DNA of 14,136 bases. It comes from Pseudomonadota bacterium. GTDB taxonomy: Bacteria; Pseudomonadota; Alphaproteobacteria; Acetobacterales; Acetobacteraceae. The position numbers were made by a program, and so were the translations under genes. The stretch spans positions 1-14,136 of the forward strand of contig JAJZCS010000026.1 in NCBI GenBank assembly GCA_021829055.1. Reading direction: 5' to 3'. Position 1 is the first letter of the stretch, and each line of letters begins with the position of its first letter. The notes beneath the pieces were generated by a model that saw nothing but the letters and a program-made list of their open reading frames with translations, was not told the origin of the DNA and made no database searches. Positions 1-5,494 of this stretch are shown one piece after another.

Positions 1-252
1 ATTCGCTCCCCCCCCCCCCACGAACCAATCGCATTAGCAGGTGAGCGGGCCGCCGACGCCGCGGCGCTCCTTGCCGCTGGAGGACATGACGTTCTGCTGA
101 CACCTGTTCGGCACCCACATCCGACCGCTATCGCGAACGCCCTGAGGAACAAAATCGCCCTTGGACTACCGACCGAGCCTGCATCGCCACTCTACGTCGA
201 TCCTCCAGAGGCGAAACTACCGCGCGGCGGACTTCGGCCGGAACCAGTGTGA
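1..252 (+). CDS. tsaB: TsaB, C-terminal part (tRNA t6A synthesis), partial at window start
   Basis: Frame 1 is open from the first base to the TGA at 250-252, giving the last 83 residues. The tail reads PASPLYVDPPEAKLPRGGLR, which I recognise as the usual end of TsaB from acetic acid bacteria and relatives. TsaB is an inactive Kae1-like subunit that pairs with TsaD in the TsaBDE complex, which puts threonylcarbamoyl on A37 of ANN-decoding tRNAs in the cytoplasm. The catalytic-fold N-terminus lies outside the window. It overlaps rimI by 4 nt (GTGA), and tsaB-rimI is a common bacterial pair, which supports the call. A 12-C homopolymer sits in the coding frame at 8-19. The identification rests on the C-terminal motif and the neighbour, not on a full domain. 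Confidence 0.8.
   Translation: MRSPPPHEPIALAGERAADAAALLAAGGHDVLLTPVRHPHPTAIANALRNKIALGLPTEPASPLYVDPPEAKLPRGGLRPEPV
8..19 (+). repeat. 12-base poly-C tract inside tsaB
   Basis: Twelve consecutive C bases follow ATTCGCT. In the tsaB frame they encode part of a Ser-Pro-Pro-Pro-His stretch. The frame is open as written, but a one-base length change would shift it. Whether the tract reflects real slippage or a base-calling error at the edge of the window cannot be decided here. Confidence 0.85.
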
Positions 253-680
253 CCGAAACGATCCGCGTCGTTGGTACCGAATATGCGAGCGTCATTACGC
301 TTCTGCAGAACGAATGCTTTCCCGATGACCGTTGGAGCGAGCAATCGATCCGGCTCCTCCTGAGTAACCCTGGAGGCTTTGGAGTTGTTGCCGATGGCGG
401 TTTTGCGCTGGGTCGTGCGATAGTCGGGGAGGCGGAACTCCTTAGCCTCGGCGTCTGGCCAGAGGCGCGCGGCAGGGGGCTTGGTAAGGCTCTGCTCCAT
501 CGGGTTATCTCGGAGGCACACCTCCGTGGAGCTGAAGTTCTTCTCCTCGAGGTGGCCGTGAACAACAGCATCGCTATAGACTTATACCACCGCTGTGGGT
601 TTGTCGCCGCCGGCCACAGGCGCGATTACTATAGCGATGGCCAGGATGCCATTTTACTTGGGCTCAAACTTCAAGAATAA
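249..680 (+). CDS. rimI: RimI, ribosomal protein S18 alanine N-acetyltransferase
   Basis: A 143-residue GNAT-fold protein. The acetyl-CoA loop is RGRGLGKA (residues 74-81), and the end of the fold is LLLEVAVNNSIAIDLYHRCG. Glu101 and Tyr113 fall where the catalytic pair of E. coli RimI lies (Glu103, Tyr115). RimI acetylates the N-terminal alanine of S18, and the length is normal for the family. The GTG start at 249 is chosen because it overlaps the tsaB stop as GTGA, which implies translational coupling. The C-terminus (DAILLGLKLQE) looks intact, so the transposase debris beginning just downstream did not truncate the gene. A generic GNAT is the alternative, but the tsaB neighbour favours RimI. 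Confidence 0.88.
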   Translation: MTETIRVVGTEYASVITLLQNECFPDDRWSEQSIRLLLSNPGGFGVVADGGFALGRAIVGEAELLSLGVWPEARGRGLGKALLHRVISEAHLRGAEVLLLEVAVNNSIAIDLYHRCGFVAAGHRRDYYSDGQDAILLGLKLQE

Positions 681-729
681 TTATTAGTGTCGTCTCTAAG
701 ATTTTGACTCGTAATTACGACTAATTTTT

Positions 730-955
730 TCATGTTCGTGCGACAAGTCTGACGGTTCGGCGGATGGACGCGATGAGCAGCCACGCCTCGGGCGAGGCGA
801 TGGTGGCTTCCCAGTCCTTGACCAGGCGTCGGCAGCGGTTGAACCAGGCGAAGGTGCGCTCAACCACCCATCTCCTGGGTAGCACGACAAAAACCCGTCG
901 CGCTGTCGAACTGCTTGACGATGTCGATGGCGAGGCTCTCGATGTGCACCACTGC
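730..955 (-). pseudogene. IS5-family transposase, C-terminal remnant with a frameshift
   Basis: Read on the minus strand, the last part of an IS5-type DDE transposase ends in two frames. [13 protein letters not shown] lies in one frame and [20 protein letters not shown], then [15 protein letters not shown], in the next, with the stop at 730-732. The [11 protein letters not shown] block is the hallmark of the C-terminal (DDE glutamate) region of the family. The two frames join if one base is removed from the five-A run at 889-893 (plus strand), so a single-base insertion explains the break. Everything 5' of about residue IDIV is missing and replaced by IS1380-type sequence. The outer end of the element probably lies between 685 and 725, just after rimI, but I could not fix the terminal repeat. 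Dead gene, high confidence in the family. Confidence 0.85.
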
Positions 956-1303
956 GGTCCGCAGCCTGGCCGCCAGCAGATGCCGGCCGCAGAAGACGTA
1001 AAGCGGCAGGTAGCAGAAGCAGTCGTAATAGCCGTGGAAGAACCGCCCTTCCTGGTGGCCGTGCAGCAGATCGTCGGTGGCGTCGAGATCAAGCGTGATC
1101 TGCGTCGGCGGCTGGCGATGGGCGTCGAGGAACAGATCAACGAACCGCGCCTCGATGGCGGCCGGATCGTGGCTGATCCGATGGTATCGGATTGCTTCTG
1201 GGCGGCGCGGTTCCAGCTGGTTCAGGGTGGATTTGCCGGCGACCACGACACGGCCCGCGGCCTCTCCAAATTCAAACCGTTCCGCGCTACACTCTGTCGG
1301 CAT
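945..1303 (-). pseudogene. IS1380-family transposase, internally deleted and 3'-truncated
   Basis: The minus-strand frame starting at ATG 1303-1301 has a good ribosome binding site (GGAG, plus-strand 1313-1316). It begins MPTECSAERFEFGEAAGR, the N-terminus I associate with IS1380-type transposases. It then jumps directly to GKSTLNQLE, which in full-length relatives lies roughly 80 residues further on, so an in-frame internal deletion is likely (inference from remembered family sequences). The block [20 protein letters not shown], followed by [16 protein letters not shown], carries the first catalytic Asp region. After LLAARLRTA the frame runs into IS5-type residues, so the last two thirds of the protein are lost. 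The element's 5' end probably lies within 1340-1395. Not functional. Confidence 0.88.
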
Positions 1304-1399
1304 CGGGGACACTCCTCCGCTTCGCGAAACCGCTTTGTTGTACAAGAACTTTTGCAGATTCGGAACCCCGATGCACCTGCCCCTCATGAGAAATGCGGG

Positions 1400-1666
1400 C
1401 TAGCCTTTCTTGATCACAAGCACTGCGCTGCCATCATCCAGATCGATCTGGTCCAGCACGTCATGGCCTTGGTCGGTCGCTGCGCGCGGGACGTTGCTCA
1501 GTGGCTCGGAGCCCCGCAGGCGGACCAGCAAGACTTGGCCGATTTGCATTGCATCGAGTGCCAGCCGGGTACAGACGTAGGTCATCGGGCATGTTTCTGC
1601 CGTGATATCGATGGCACGGTCATGAGAAGGCAGGCACACCGCAATCCTATCGTCACACGTCGTCAT
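1400..1666 (-). CDS. TusA-family sulfurtransferase-like protein
   Basis: An 88-residue cytoplasmic protein of the TusA/SirA fold. The characteristic N-terminal motif is ITAETCPMTYV, with the active-site-type cysteine at Cys26 followed by Pro-Met. TusA proteins carry persulfide sulfur on this cysteine and pass it on in tRNA thiolation, molybdenum cofactor or sulfur-oxidation pathways. Which pathway applies here cannot be told from the sequence. Length and the GQVLLVRLRGSEP strand are typical. The start is ATG at 1666-1664 with a strong GGAGG just upstream on the minus strand. It stands alone between the IS5/IS1380 debris and a tRNA on the opposite strand. I recognise the family, not the specific member, so no symbol is given. 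Confidence 0.8.
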   Translation of the reverse strand: MTTCDDRIAVCLPSHDRAIDITAETCPMTYVCTRLALDAMQIGQVLLVRLRGSEPLSNVPRAATDQGHDVLDQIDLDDGSAVLVIKKG

Positions 1667-1768
1667 ACATCCTCCATACAGTCAGGATTTTTTCTGATGT
1701 CGCAGATGTATCTTCCGATCTGGGAAACCATGCAAATCTGGCTGTCGGGCATGGCGGGAAGCCACCAT

Positions 1769-1796
1769 TTGTCGAAACGCACTGATATGATATGCC
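1769..1796 (+). promoter_or_regulatory. possible promoter of tRNA-Thr
   Basis: TTGTCG (1769-1774) and TATGCC (1791-1796) are separated by 16 bp and lie about 43 bp before the tRNA 5' end. Both hexamers are weak, so this is only the best candidate in a 172-bp gap between divergent genes. Confidence 0.25.
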
Positions 1797-1838
1797 GGCA
1801 TCGCACCTCGCATCACGACGACGCAATGACAATATCCG

Positions 1839-1913
1839 GCCGGGTTAGCACAGCGGTAGTGCAGCGGTTTTGTAAACCGAAGGTCGGGGGTTCAAATCCC
1901 TCACCCGGCACCA
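1839..1913 (+). tRNA. tRNA-Thr (anticodon TGT), CCA encoded
   Basis: The acceptor strands GCCGGGT (1839-1845) and ACCCGGC (1903-1909) pair perfectly, followed by discriminator A and an encoded CCA (1911-1913). The D arm is GCAC/GTGC with loop AGCGGTA. The anticodon stem is GCGGT/ACCGA, with one G-A mismatch at its top, and the loop TTTGTAA has TGT at 1871-1873. The T arm has GGGTTCAAATCCC. TGT reads ACA, and TsaB, encoded nearby, takes part in the t6A37 modification of such tRNAs. A perfect inverted repeat starts two bases after the CCA. Confidence 0.97.
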
Positions 1914-1915
1914 TT

Positions 1916-1948
1916 TTACCTATGTGTCCGTTCCGGACACATAGGTAA
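1916..1948. repeat. perfect 15-bp inverted repeat at the tRNA 3' end
   Basis: TTACCTATGTGTCCG (1916-1930) is the exact reverse complement of 1934-1948, with a 3-nt loop (TTC). It starts 2 nt after the tRNA CCA. It could end the tRNA transcript, but no T run follows. ACCTATGTGTCCG-like ends are typical of IS481-type elements, and an IS481 transposase 3' end lies just beyond, so the repeat may be element-derived. Either way, a tRNA-element junction is marked here. Confidence 0.85.
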
Positions 1949-1958
1949 TGGAATGTTC

Positions 1959-2140
1959 CTAAGACATAGGTGACAACCTCGTGCCGAACGGGTTGTCGAT
2001 GGGTTGCAAGGTTTTCTGCTCCAGATCGATGTAGCCCAGATCACAGCGCATGAAGCTGACAAGCCAAATACCGCCGTCGACCTCCTTGTTTCCAAGGCGC
2101 TGTCCCTGGCATCCGAACCACAAAAGGCGTCCCACTGGAT
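1959..2140 (-). pseudogene. IS481-family transposase, C-terminal remnant
   Basis: The minus-strand frame ending at the TAG (1961-1959) reads GQRLGNKEVDGGIWLVSF, MRCDLGYIDLEQKTLQ, PIDNPFGTRLSPMS. This is the beta-rich C-terminal tail of IS481-type integrases, where IWLVSFM, DLGYIDLEQKTLQPI and NPFGxRxxPMS recur. About 60 residues are recognisable, and before them the match fades. The catalytic core is missing, so it is a dead fragment. Its 5' side abuts an IS1595-type remnant, so at least two insertions or one rearrangement happened here. Confidence 0.85.
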
Positions 2141-2150
2141 TAGGGGTTGC

Positions 2151-2346
2151 TTAGGCAGTGACACTGACAGCCCTAACGCACGCCCTGCAGCGCCAGAACT
2201 TCGTTCTTGCCATGTAGGCGGTATTGCCAACCGTCCCGCAATGGGCAACATGCCGGGCCATTCGGCCAGCCCGTTTTCCCGAAGAATGCCCGCGCGGCAA
2301 CCTCATTCGGGAACATCTCATTGAACGCACAAAGCGTTATGTGCAT
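2151..2346 (-). pseudogene. IS1595-family transposase, N-terminal zinc-ribbon remnant, frameshifted
   Basis: From ATG (2346-2344) the minus strand reads MHITLCAFNEMFPNEVAARA, then FFGKTGWPNGPAC. After a frame change near 2240-2246 it continues CGTVGNTAYMARTKFWRCRA, CVRAVSVTA and a stop at 2153-2151. The WPNG-xxCPxCG...WRCRAC pattern is the N-terminal zinc ribbon of IS1595-type transposases. The expected Cys-Pro-His-Cys is broken where about two bases appear to be missing. The whole DDE domain is absent. A second, shorter relative of the same sequence lies near 11545-11635. Family call from remembered motifs. Confidence 0.75.
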
Positions 2347-2407
2347 GGTGCGTTCTGATTCTTAGGGTATGGTTATAGTCCACCAGAAAGTTCCGGTATG
2401 GCTACGT

Positions 2408-2441
2408 GACTATTCTCGGTCATTCATGACCGAGAATAGTC
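2408..2441. terminator. perfect 16-bp inverted repeat over the tcuB stop; possible terminator
   Basis: GACTATTCTCGGTCAT (2408-2423) pairs perfectly with 2426-2441 around a 2-nt centre. It contains the TGA of tcuB and its last five codons. The stem could stop minus-strand transcription, but there is no T run on either side, so a rho-independent role is doubtful. A protein-binding or element-derived site is the alternative. Confidence 0.5.
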
Positions 2442-3572
2442 AAAGCGCTCGCTCTCTGATCTGCCAGGAACAACCTGATTTGCGGATCGCCCTACATCGA
2501 CTGCGGCACGAACCAGCGCAAGACTGCGGTATACGCCGTGAACAAATTTGCTATAGGGTAGCAGCATGAATAGCGCCAGCACCGCGCCAAGATGAACCGC
2601 CAGAACGACACCGACGAACGGCATGTCACGGGCCGCCAGTAAAAACAGCCCGCTCGCCGCGACCAACCATAGCAACCCCAGCAAGGAAAAGTCGGCACCA
2701 TTAAGCCTCGCGACGGTGGTCGCTGGATCTTCTATGATTTTCAGCCAAATCAACCCGGAAGTACCGATCACAATTCCGCAGCCGCCACATGTACCCAAAA
2801 TGACCGGCACGCTGAGCAGCGGATACGGCGCTGGCTCACCAAAAAAATGTGCAAGAACTGTCGCCGCACACGTCGCCAAGAAACACGATAGGAAACCGTA
2901 AGCCATAGCGTGGTGGAATCGCTTACGGGCAGTCGACAGCGTTTTATCTGAATCCCCGCAGATATGTCCGCTCCCCCCAAGATTTTTAAGGGTGGCCATA
3001 TGCCGCAGCGCGACCAGAATATCGCTTAGACCCGGAATTCCTGCACTTCCTCCTGATTCCCGCCAAAATTTTCGAGCGCTTATGGTCAACGCCAAAACAG
3101 AAAATAACATGCTCGCGCCAGCAATGCCGGCCATCAATACCCATGGTACAATCCGATAAAACGCGTTTGCTCCTAGTTGTGTATTCACAAATGCCGATGG
3201 TCCATCAAACAAAAAAACGGCCAGAAGAACACCCACGATATTTATAACACACGTGAGTGATACAATCAGGCCGTTTTGTTGAAATGCGCGCATTAATATC
3301 TGTGGCCATACGTTATGTGCATGGCTTTCATCCCTTAATATGGCGAAATTCCTAGGCAAATTGATGTCGATCGGTTCAGGTGCCGATTGACATGCGTAAT
3401 AGCAGCCGCGACAATTATGGCAGAGATAGGCTAGGTAACGTAGATCGCCGCCAGAAAAAACTCGCTGCCGTTCAATTGCTGGGAAAACGGCGCAATAGCT
3501 GTCGCAGAATCCGCACGCCCTGCAGACTTCAACAGCTTCTCTTGCGTCTGATAGCGCTTTCACTTCGCTCAT
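2424..3572 (-). CDS. tcuB: TcuB, Fe-S/heme membrane protein of tricarballylate (citrate-like) utilization
   Basis: A 382-residue protein. The N-terminus has two ferredoxin-like cysteine sets, Cys17/20/23/27 (CRACGFCDSYC) and Cys51/54/57/61 (CHNCRGCYYAC), for two [4Fe-4S] clusters. Several hydrophobic membrane segments follow (about 100-125, 140-165, 225-245, 255-275, 295-315, 320-345). In Salmonella, TcuB re-oxidises the FAD of TcuA so that tricarballylate can be oxidised to aconitate. Here tcuA is not next to it, so either it is elsewhere or the system is incomplete. The start is ATG with GGAG ten bases upstream. The last 25 or so residues (after VRAAVDVGRS) run through an inverted repeat and look like an unusual extension. 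CobZ-type fusions are related, but this is the separate B subunit. Confidence 0.88.
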   Translation of the reverse strand: MSEVKALSDAREAVEVCRACGFCDSYCAVFPAIERQRVFSGGDLRYLAYLCHNCRGCYYACQSAPEPIDINLPRNFAILRDESHAHNVWPQILMRAFQQNGLIVSLTCVINIVGVLLAVFLFDGPSAFVNTQLGANAFYRIVPWVLMAGIAGASMLFSVLALTISARKFWRESGGSAGIPGLSDILVALRHMATLKNLGGSGHICGDSDKTLSTARKRFHHAMAYGFLSCFLATCAATVLAHFFGEPAPYPLLSVPVILGTCGGCGIVIGTSGLIWLKIIEDPATTVARLNGADFSLLGLLWLVAASGLFLLAARDMPFVGVVLAVHLGAVLALFMLLPYSKFVHGVYRSLALVRAAVDVGRSANQVVPGRSESERFDYSRS

Positions 3573-3629
3573 GTATTTATCGCTCCACGTTCCAACCTAT
3601 CGGAATTGGGCTCTTTCTGACGCCTACGC

Positions 3630-3905
3630 GTGTCAATTGATAGGCGAGCATTAAACCGTGACCTGTTAACCTATTGCCACTCCGCGCGGGGTTTTTACCC
3701 GCTGCGCGTTAATATCGCGCAGCTTGTGGACGTGGAAGCGCCAATCACGCCTCCCCTCATAACAGATCTGTGGGAATCGGTCATGGCGGCGTCACCTATG
3801 AAAACGGTAATGGCGCATCACAAAGAAATCCGGAATGGACTCAACCTTCACCGTCCAGACATTGAGTCGATTACGGAAACATTTAGAGCTACCCTTCCAT
3901 GTTAG
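3630..3905 (+). pseudogene. possible remnant of a GntR/FCD-type regulator, C-terminal part
   Basis: An open frame of 91 codons starting at GTG. The central and C-terminal part (PPLITDLWESVMAA, then MAHHKEIRNGL, then IESITETFRATL) has the helical pattern and the H-x-E-I spacing of the end of an FCD ligand-binding domain. No DNA-binding N-terminus is present, and no ribosome binding site is evident. The frame faces away from tcuB, as a divergently transcribed regulator would. The family assignment is tentative. It may be a plain hypothetical protein or chance. Confidence 0.25.
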
Positions 3906-3991
3906 TTATACTTCCTTGAAACGGTAAAGACGCGCAAGCCGCCTCTCTCTGTGTTTTGTTTTTTCTGGCGTGGAGGGAGTGTAGGGTTTAG

Positions 3992-4016
3992 GGGGCGGCT
4001 GTGTTGTGGCCGCCCC
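3992..4016 (-). terminator. GC-rich hairpin downstream of cytochrome c
   Basis: GGGGCGGC (3992-3999) pairs perfectly with GCCGCCCC (4009-4016) around a 9-nt loop. It lies 12 bp past the cytochrome c stop. On the minus strand the stem is followed by CTAAACCC and not by a T run, so termination efficiency is uncertain. Confidence 0.5.
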
Positions 4017-4028
4017 GGCGGCCGGGCG

Positions 4029-4433
4029 TTACTTCGCCTCCGGATTTTCTAGATACGCAATCACCTCGGCGCGCTTCTTGGCACTGGCCAAGCCCAAATA
4101 CGGCATCTTCGTCCCCGGAACCACCGCTTGCGGATTGGCCAGAAATTTCGACAGCGTCACCTTGTTCCAAACAAGATGCGCATTCTTCAGCGCAGCCGAA
4201 AACTCAAACCCCGCAACATGCGCCGCAGGCTTCCCATAAACCCCATACAAACTCGGGCCAATGCCGTTCACCCCAGGCTTCATACTATGACACGCCACAC
4301 ATTGCGCATCAAAAACCGCCTTGCCCTGGGCCACACTCGACGCCTGCGCCACACCCAGAACAGCCGCCGCACCACACCCCAGCATCACCCCAAAACCCAA
4401 ACGCCAAACCCGCTTCCCAATCGTCGCCTTCAT
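4029..4433 (-). CDS. periplasmic class I cytochrome c (c2/mitochondrial type)
   Basis: A 134-residue precursor. Residues 1-31 form a signal peptide (basic MKATIGKR, hydrophobic core, AQA cleavage site). The mature protein has one heme site, C45-V-A-C48-H49, and Met110 in PGTKMPYLGL as the likely sixth ligand. GPSLYGVYGK and WNKVTLSKFLANP match the middle of mitochondrial-type cytochromes. It should carry electrons in the periplasm between membrane complexes. An upstream ATG would give 160 residues, but ATG 4433 has an ideal AAGGAG six bases before it and starts the signal peptide. Its codons are richer in G and T at third positions than those of the neighbours, and the leader shares this G/T bias. 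It is monocistronic, with an FNR-like promoter 223 nt upstream. Confidence 0.93.
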   Translation of the reverse strand: MKATIGKRVWRLGFGVMLGCGAAAVLGVAQASSVAQGKAVFDAQCVACHSMKPGVNGIGPSLYGVYGKPAAHVAGFEFSAALKNAHLVWNKVTLSKFLANPQAVVPGTKMPYLGLASAKKRAEVIAYLENPEAK

Positions 4434-4656
4434 GTTCGCTCCTTGTGAAATATCTCGTGCCCACTCTTCAGCACATGCCTCATCACACGCCAAATCCAGA
4501 ACCCTCATCACACGCCATCACAGAACCGCCACACCCAACACCAGCCTTCCCTCCAAAAACCAACCTCACGCCCAGCCCTCTCTCCAGCCAAAACACCTTA
4601 TGCCAATATCATTCTTCCAATACCGTTATATTGTATAATCGCCCAGTCGTATAACG
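4434..4656 (-). other. 223-nt G/T-rich leader of cytochrome c with a 5' hairpin
   Basis: This is the predicted untranslated leader, from the inferred start near 4656 to the ATG at 4433. At its 5' end CCGTTATA (plus 4623-4630) and TATAACGG (4650-4657) can pair around a 19-nt loop, so the RNA would begin with a stem. Further down, a 15-bp direct repeat lies at 4478-4492 and 4503-4517. The coding-sense strand is strongly purine and G/T biased, with very few C. No open frame with a convincing start is seen. Confidence 0.5.
4478..4517. repeat. 15-bp direct repeat in the cytochrome c leader
   Basis: CCTCATCACACGCCA occurs exactly at 4478-4492 and again at 4503-4517, 25 bp apart. The sequence between the copies is unrelated. 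Confidence 0.85.
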
Positions 4657-4661
4657 GCACG

Positions 4662-4689
4662 CCCTATATTGCCCCCAACACCCCACCCC
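4662..4689 (-). other. G-quadruplex motif within the cytochrome c promoter
   Basis: On the minus (coding) strand four G tracts occur in order: GGGG, GGGG, GGGGG, GGG, with loops of 1, 4 and 7 nt (T, TGTT, CAATATA). This meets the usual G3+N1-7 rule. The last loop contains most of the proposed -10 hexamer, and the first tract lies one base from the FNR-like box. Confidence 0.6.
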
Positions 4690-4704
4690 GTTGACATAAA
4701 TCAA
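4663..4704 (-). promoter_or_regulatory. FNR/Anr-type class II promoter of cytochrome c
   Basis: Minus-strand TTGATTTATGTCAA (plus 4691-4704) matches the FNR/FixK/Anr consensus TTGAT-N4-ATCAA at 9 of 10 positions. Exactly 22 bp downstream comes TATAGG (plus 4668-4663). This is the spacing expected when the box is centred at -41.5, giving a start near 4656. The neighbouring aldolase is transcribed on the same strand and ends at 4808, so the only gene served is cytochrome c. Oxygen or redox control is inferred. Whether the regulator activates or represses, and which family member it is, is unknown. Confidence 0.65.
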
Positions 4705-4716
4705 TATACCAACATT

Positions 4717-4750
4717 ATCACACTAATGTGATGCCGGAATGTGACGCCGG
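4717..4750. promoter_or_regulatory. palindrome plus tandem repeat upstream of the FNR-like box
   Basis: ATCACA-CTAA-TGTGAT (4717-4732) is a perfect 6-bp dyad with a 4-bp spacer, centred about 68 bp before the predicted start. AATGTGATGCCGG (4725-4737) is repeated at once at 4738-4750 with one change. This may be an operator for a second regulator. It is not a CRP site, because the half-sites are in the opposite order (TCACA then TGTGA). The binding protein is unknown. Confidence 0.4.
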
Positions 4751-4807
4751 CCGCAACTGTCCCCGATCGCAGATCCCACAGTCCTTTCTGATCGTGACGA
4801 GTGCGCG

Positions 4808-5494
4808 CTAGCCACCGACTTTTCCCGCACCGCGTGCCCGCTCAGCATTCTCTATCATTCCGTAGCTGTTAAATTTGCTTAATGTCGCGTCAATGTCTGC
4901 GGCACTAAGAATGTTCGGGCTTCCGAGAAGTAATGCGTAATAATATTGGCGTGCGATAGTCTCGAGTTCGACCGCACGCCACATTGCCTTGTCCAGAGTT
5001 TCACCGAGCGCGACCATCCCGTGATTGGCGAGAAGGCATCCCATCCGGCCATGAAGAGCGTCAACCGTCAACGCCGACAACTCTTCCGAACCGAACACCG
5101 CATACGGCGCACAACGAATATTGTCACCGCCAAACGCGGCGATCATATAATGACATGCCTCAATGTCGCGATGAGCGATCGCAAGCACTGTCGCAAACGT
5201 CGGATGGCTGTGCACGATCGCGGACACTTCGGGCCGGGCCCGCATGATGTCGAGATGGAAGCGCCACTCCGTTGAAGGCCTGTGCGAGCCTTGCCAGGCA
5301 CCATAGGCCCCTTCAATGGGCATGGATGCAATCATACGCGGCTCCAGCTGATCATAAGGTATGGCAGACGGAGAAATGAGCATCTGCTCGCCACACCGCA
5401 CGCTTATGTTGCCGGAACTGCCTTGGTTAATCCCCAAGAGATTCATCCGTTGACACGCGTCGATCAGGGATTCACGGAGTTCTAACTCGGTCAT
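4808..5494 (-). CDS. class II aldolase/adducin family protein (FucA-like sugar-phosphate aldolase)
   Basis: A 228-residue cytoplasmic zinc aldolase. The substrate-loop motif is GSSGNISVR (residues 26-33). Glu76 in RPSTEWRFH fits the catalytic acid, and His95, His97 (IVHSHPT) and His158 (LLANHG) fit the zinc ligands of L-fuculose-1-phosphate aldolase (Glu73, His92, His94, His155 in E. coli). Family members cleave or epimerise sugar phosphates such as fuculose-1-P, ribulose-5-P or methylthioribulose-1-P. With no kinase or isomerase gene nearby, the substrate cannot be assigned. Start ATG 5494 has a weak GAAGG upstream. It sits alone, divergent from the rpmH operon. Confidence 0.85.
   Translation of the reverse strand: MTELELRESLIDACQRMNLLGINQGSSGNISVRCGEQMLISPSAIPYDQLEPRMIASMPIEGAYGAWQGSHRPSTEWRFHLDIMRARPEVSAIVHSHPTFATVLAIAHRDIEACHYMIAAFGGDNIRCAPYAVFGSEELSALTVDALHGRMGCLLANHGMVALGETLDKAMWRAVELETIARQYYYALLLGSPNILSAADIDATLSKFNSYGMIENAERARGAGKVGG

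Larger units (their letters stand above)
3573..4028. other. intergenic stretch between tcuB and cytochrome c
   Basis: This holds the tcuB 5' region, the doubtful 91-codon frame at 3630-3905, a T-rich patch at 3954-3966 and the GC hairpin at 3992-4016. A TTGACA on the minus strand (plus 3632-3637) has no good -10 at normal spacing, so I could not place the tcuB promoter. No tcuA-like flavoprotein frame is visible on either strand. Confidence 0.6.

Noticed and set aside
764..1948. 394-codon plus-strand open frame across the IS and tusA region and into the tRNA
   Set aside because: It is antisense to recognisable IS5, IS1380 and TusA sequence, runs through the tRNA gene, and has no domain of its own.
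4001..4654. 217-codon proline-rich plus-strand frame opposite cytochrome c
   Set aside because: It mirrors the G/T-biased cytochrome c gene and leader. There is no ribosome binding site, and the composition alone explains the open frame.
4691..4719. plus-strand promoter TTGACA with a downstream -10
   Set aside because: The hexamer is part of the FNR-like box, no good -10 lies at 16-18 bp, and no plus-strand gene follows.
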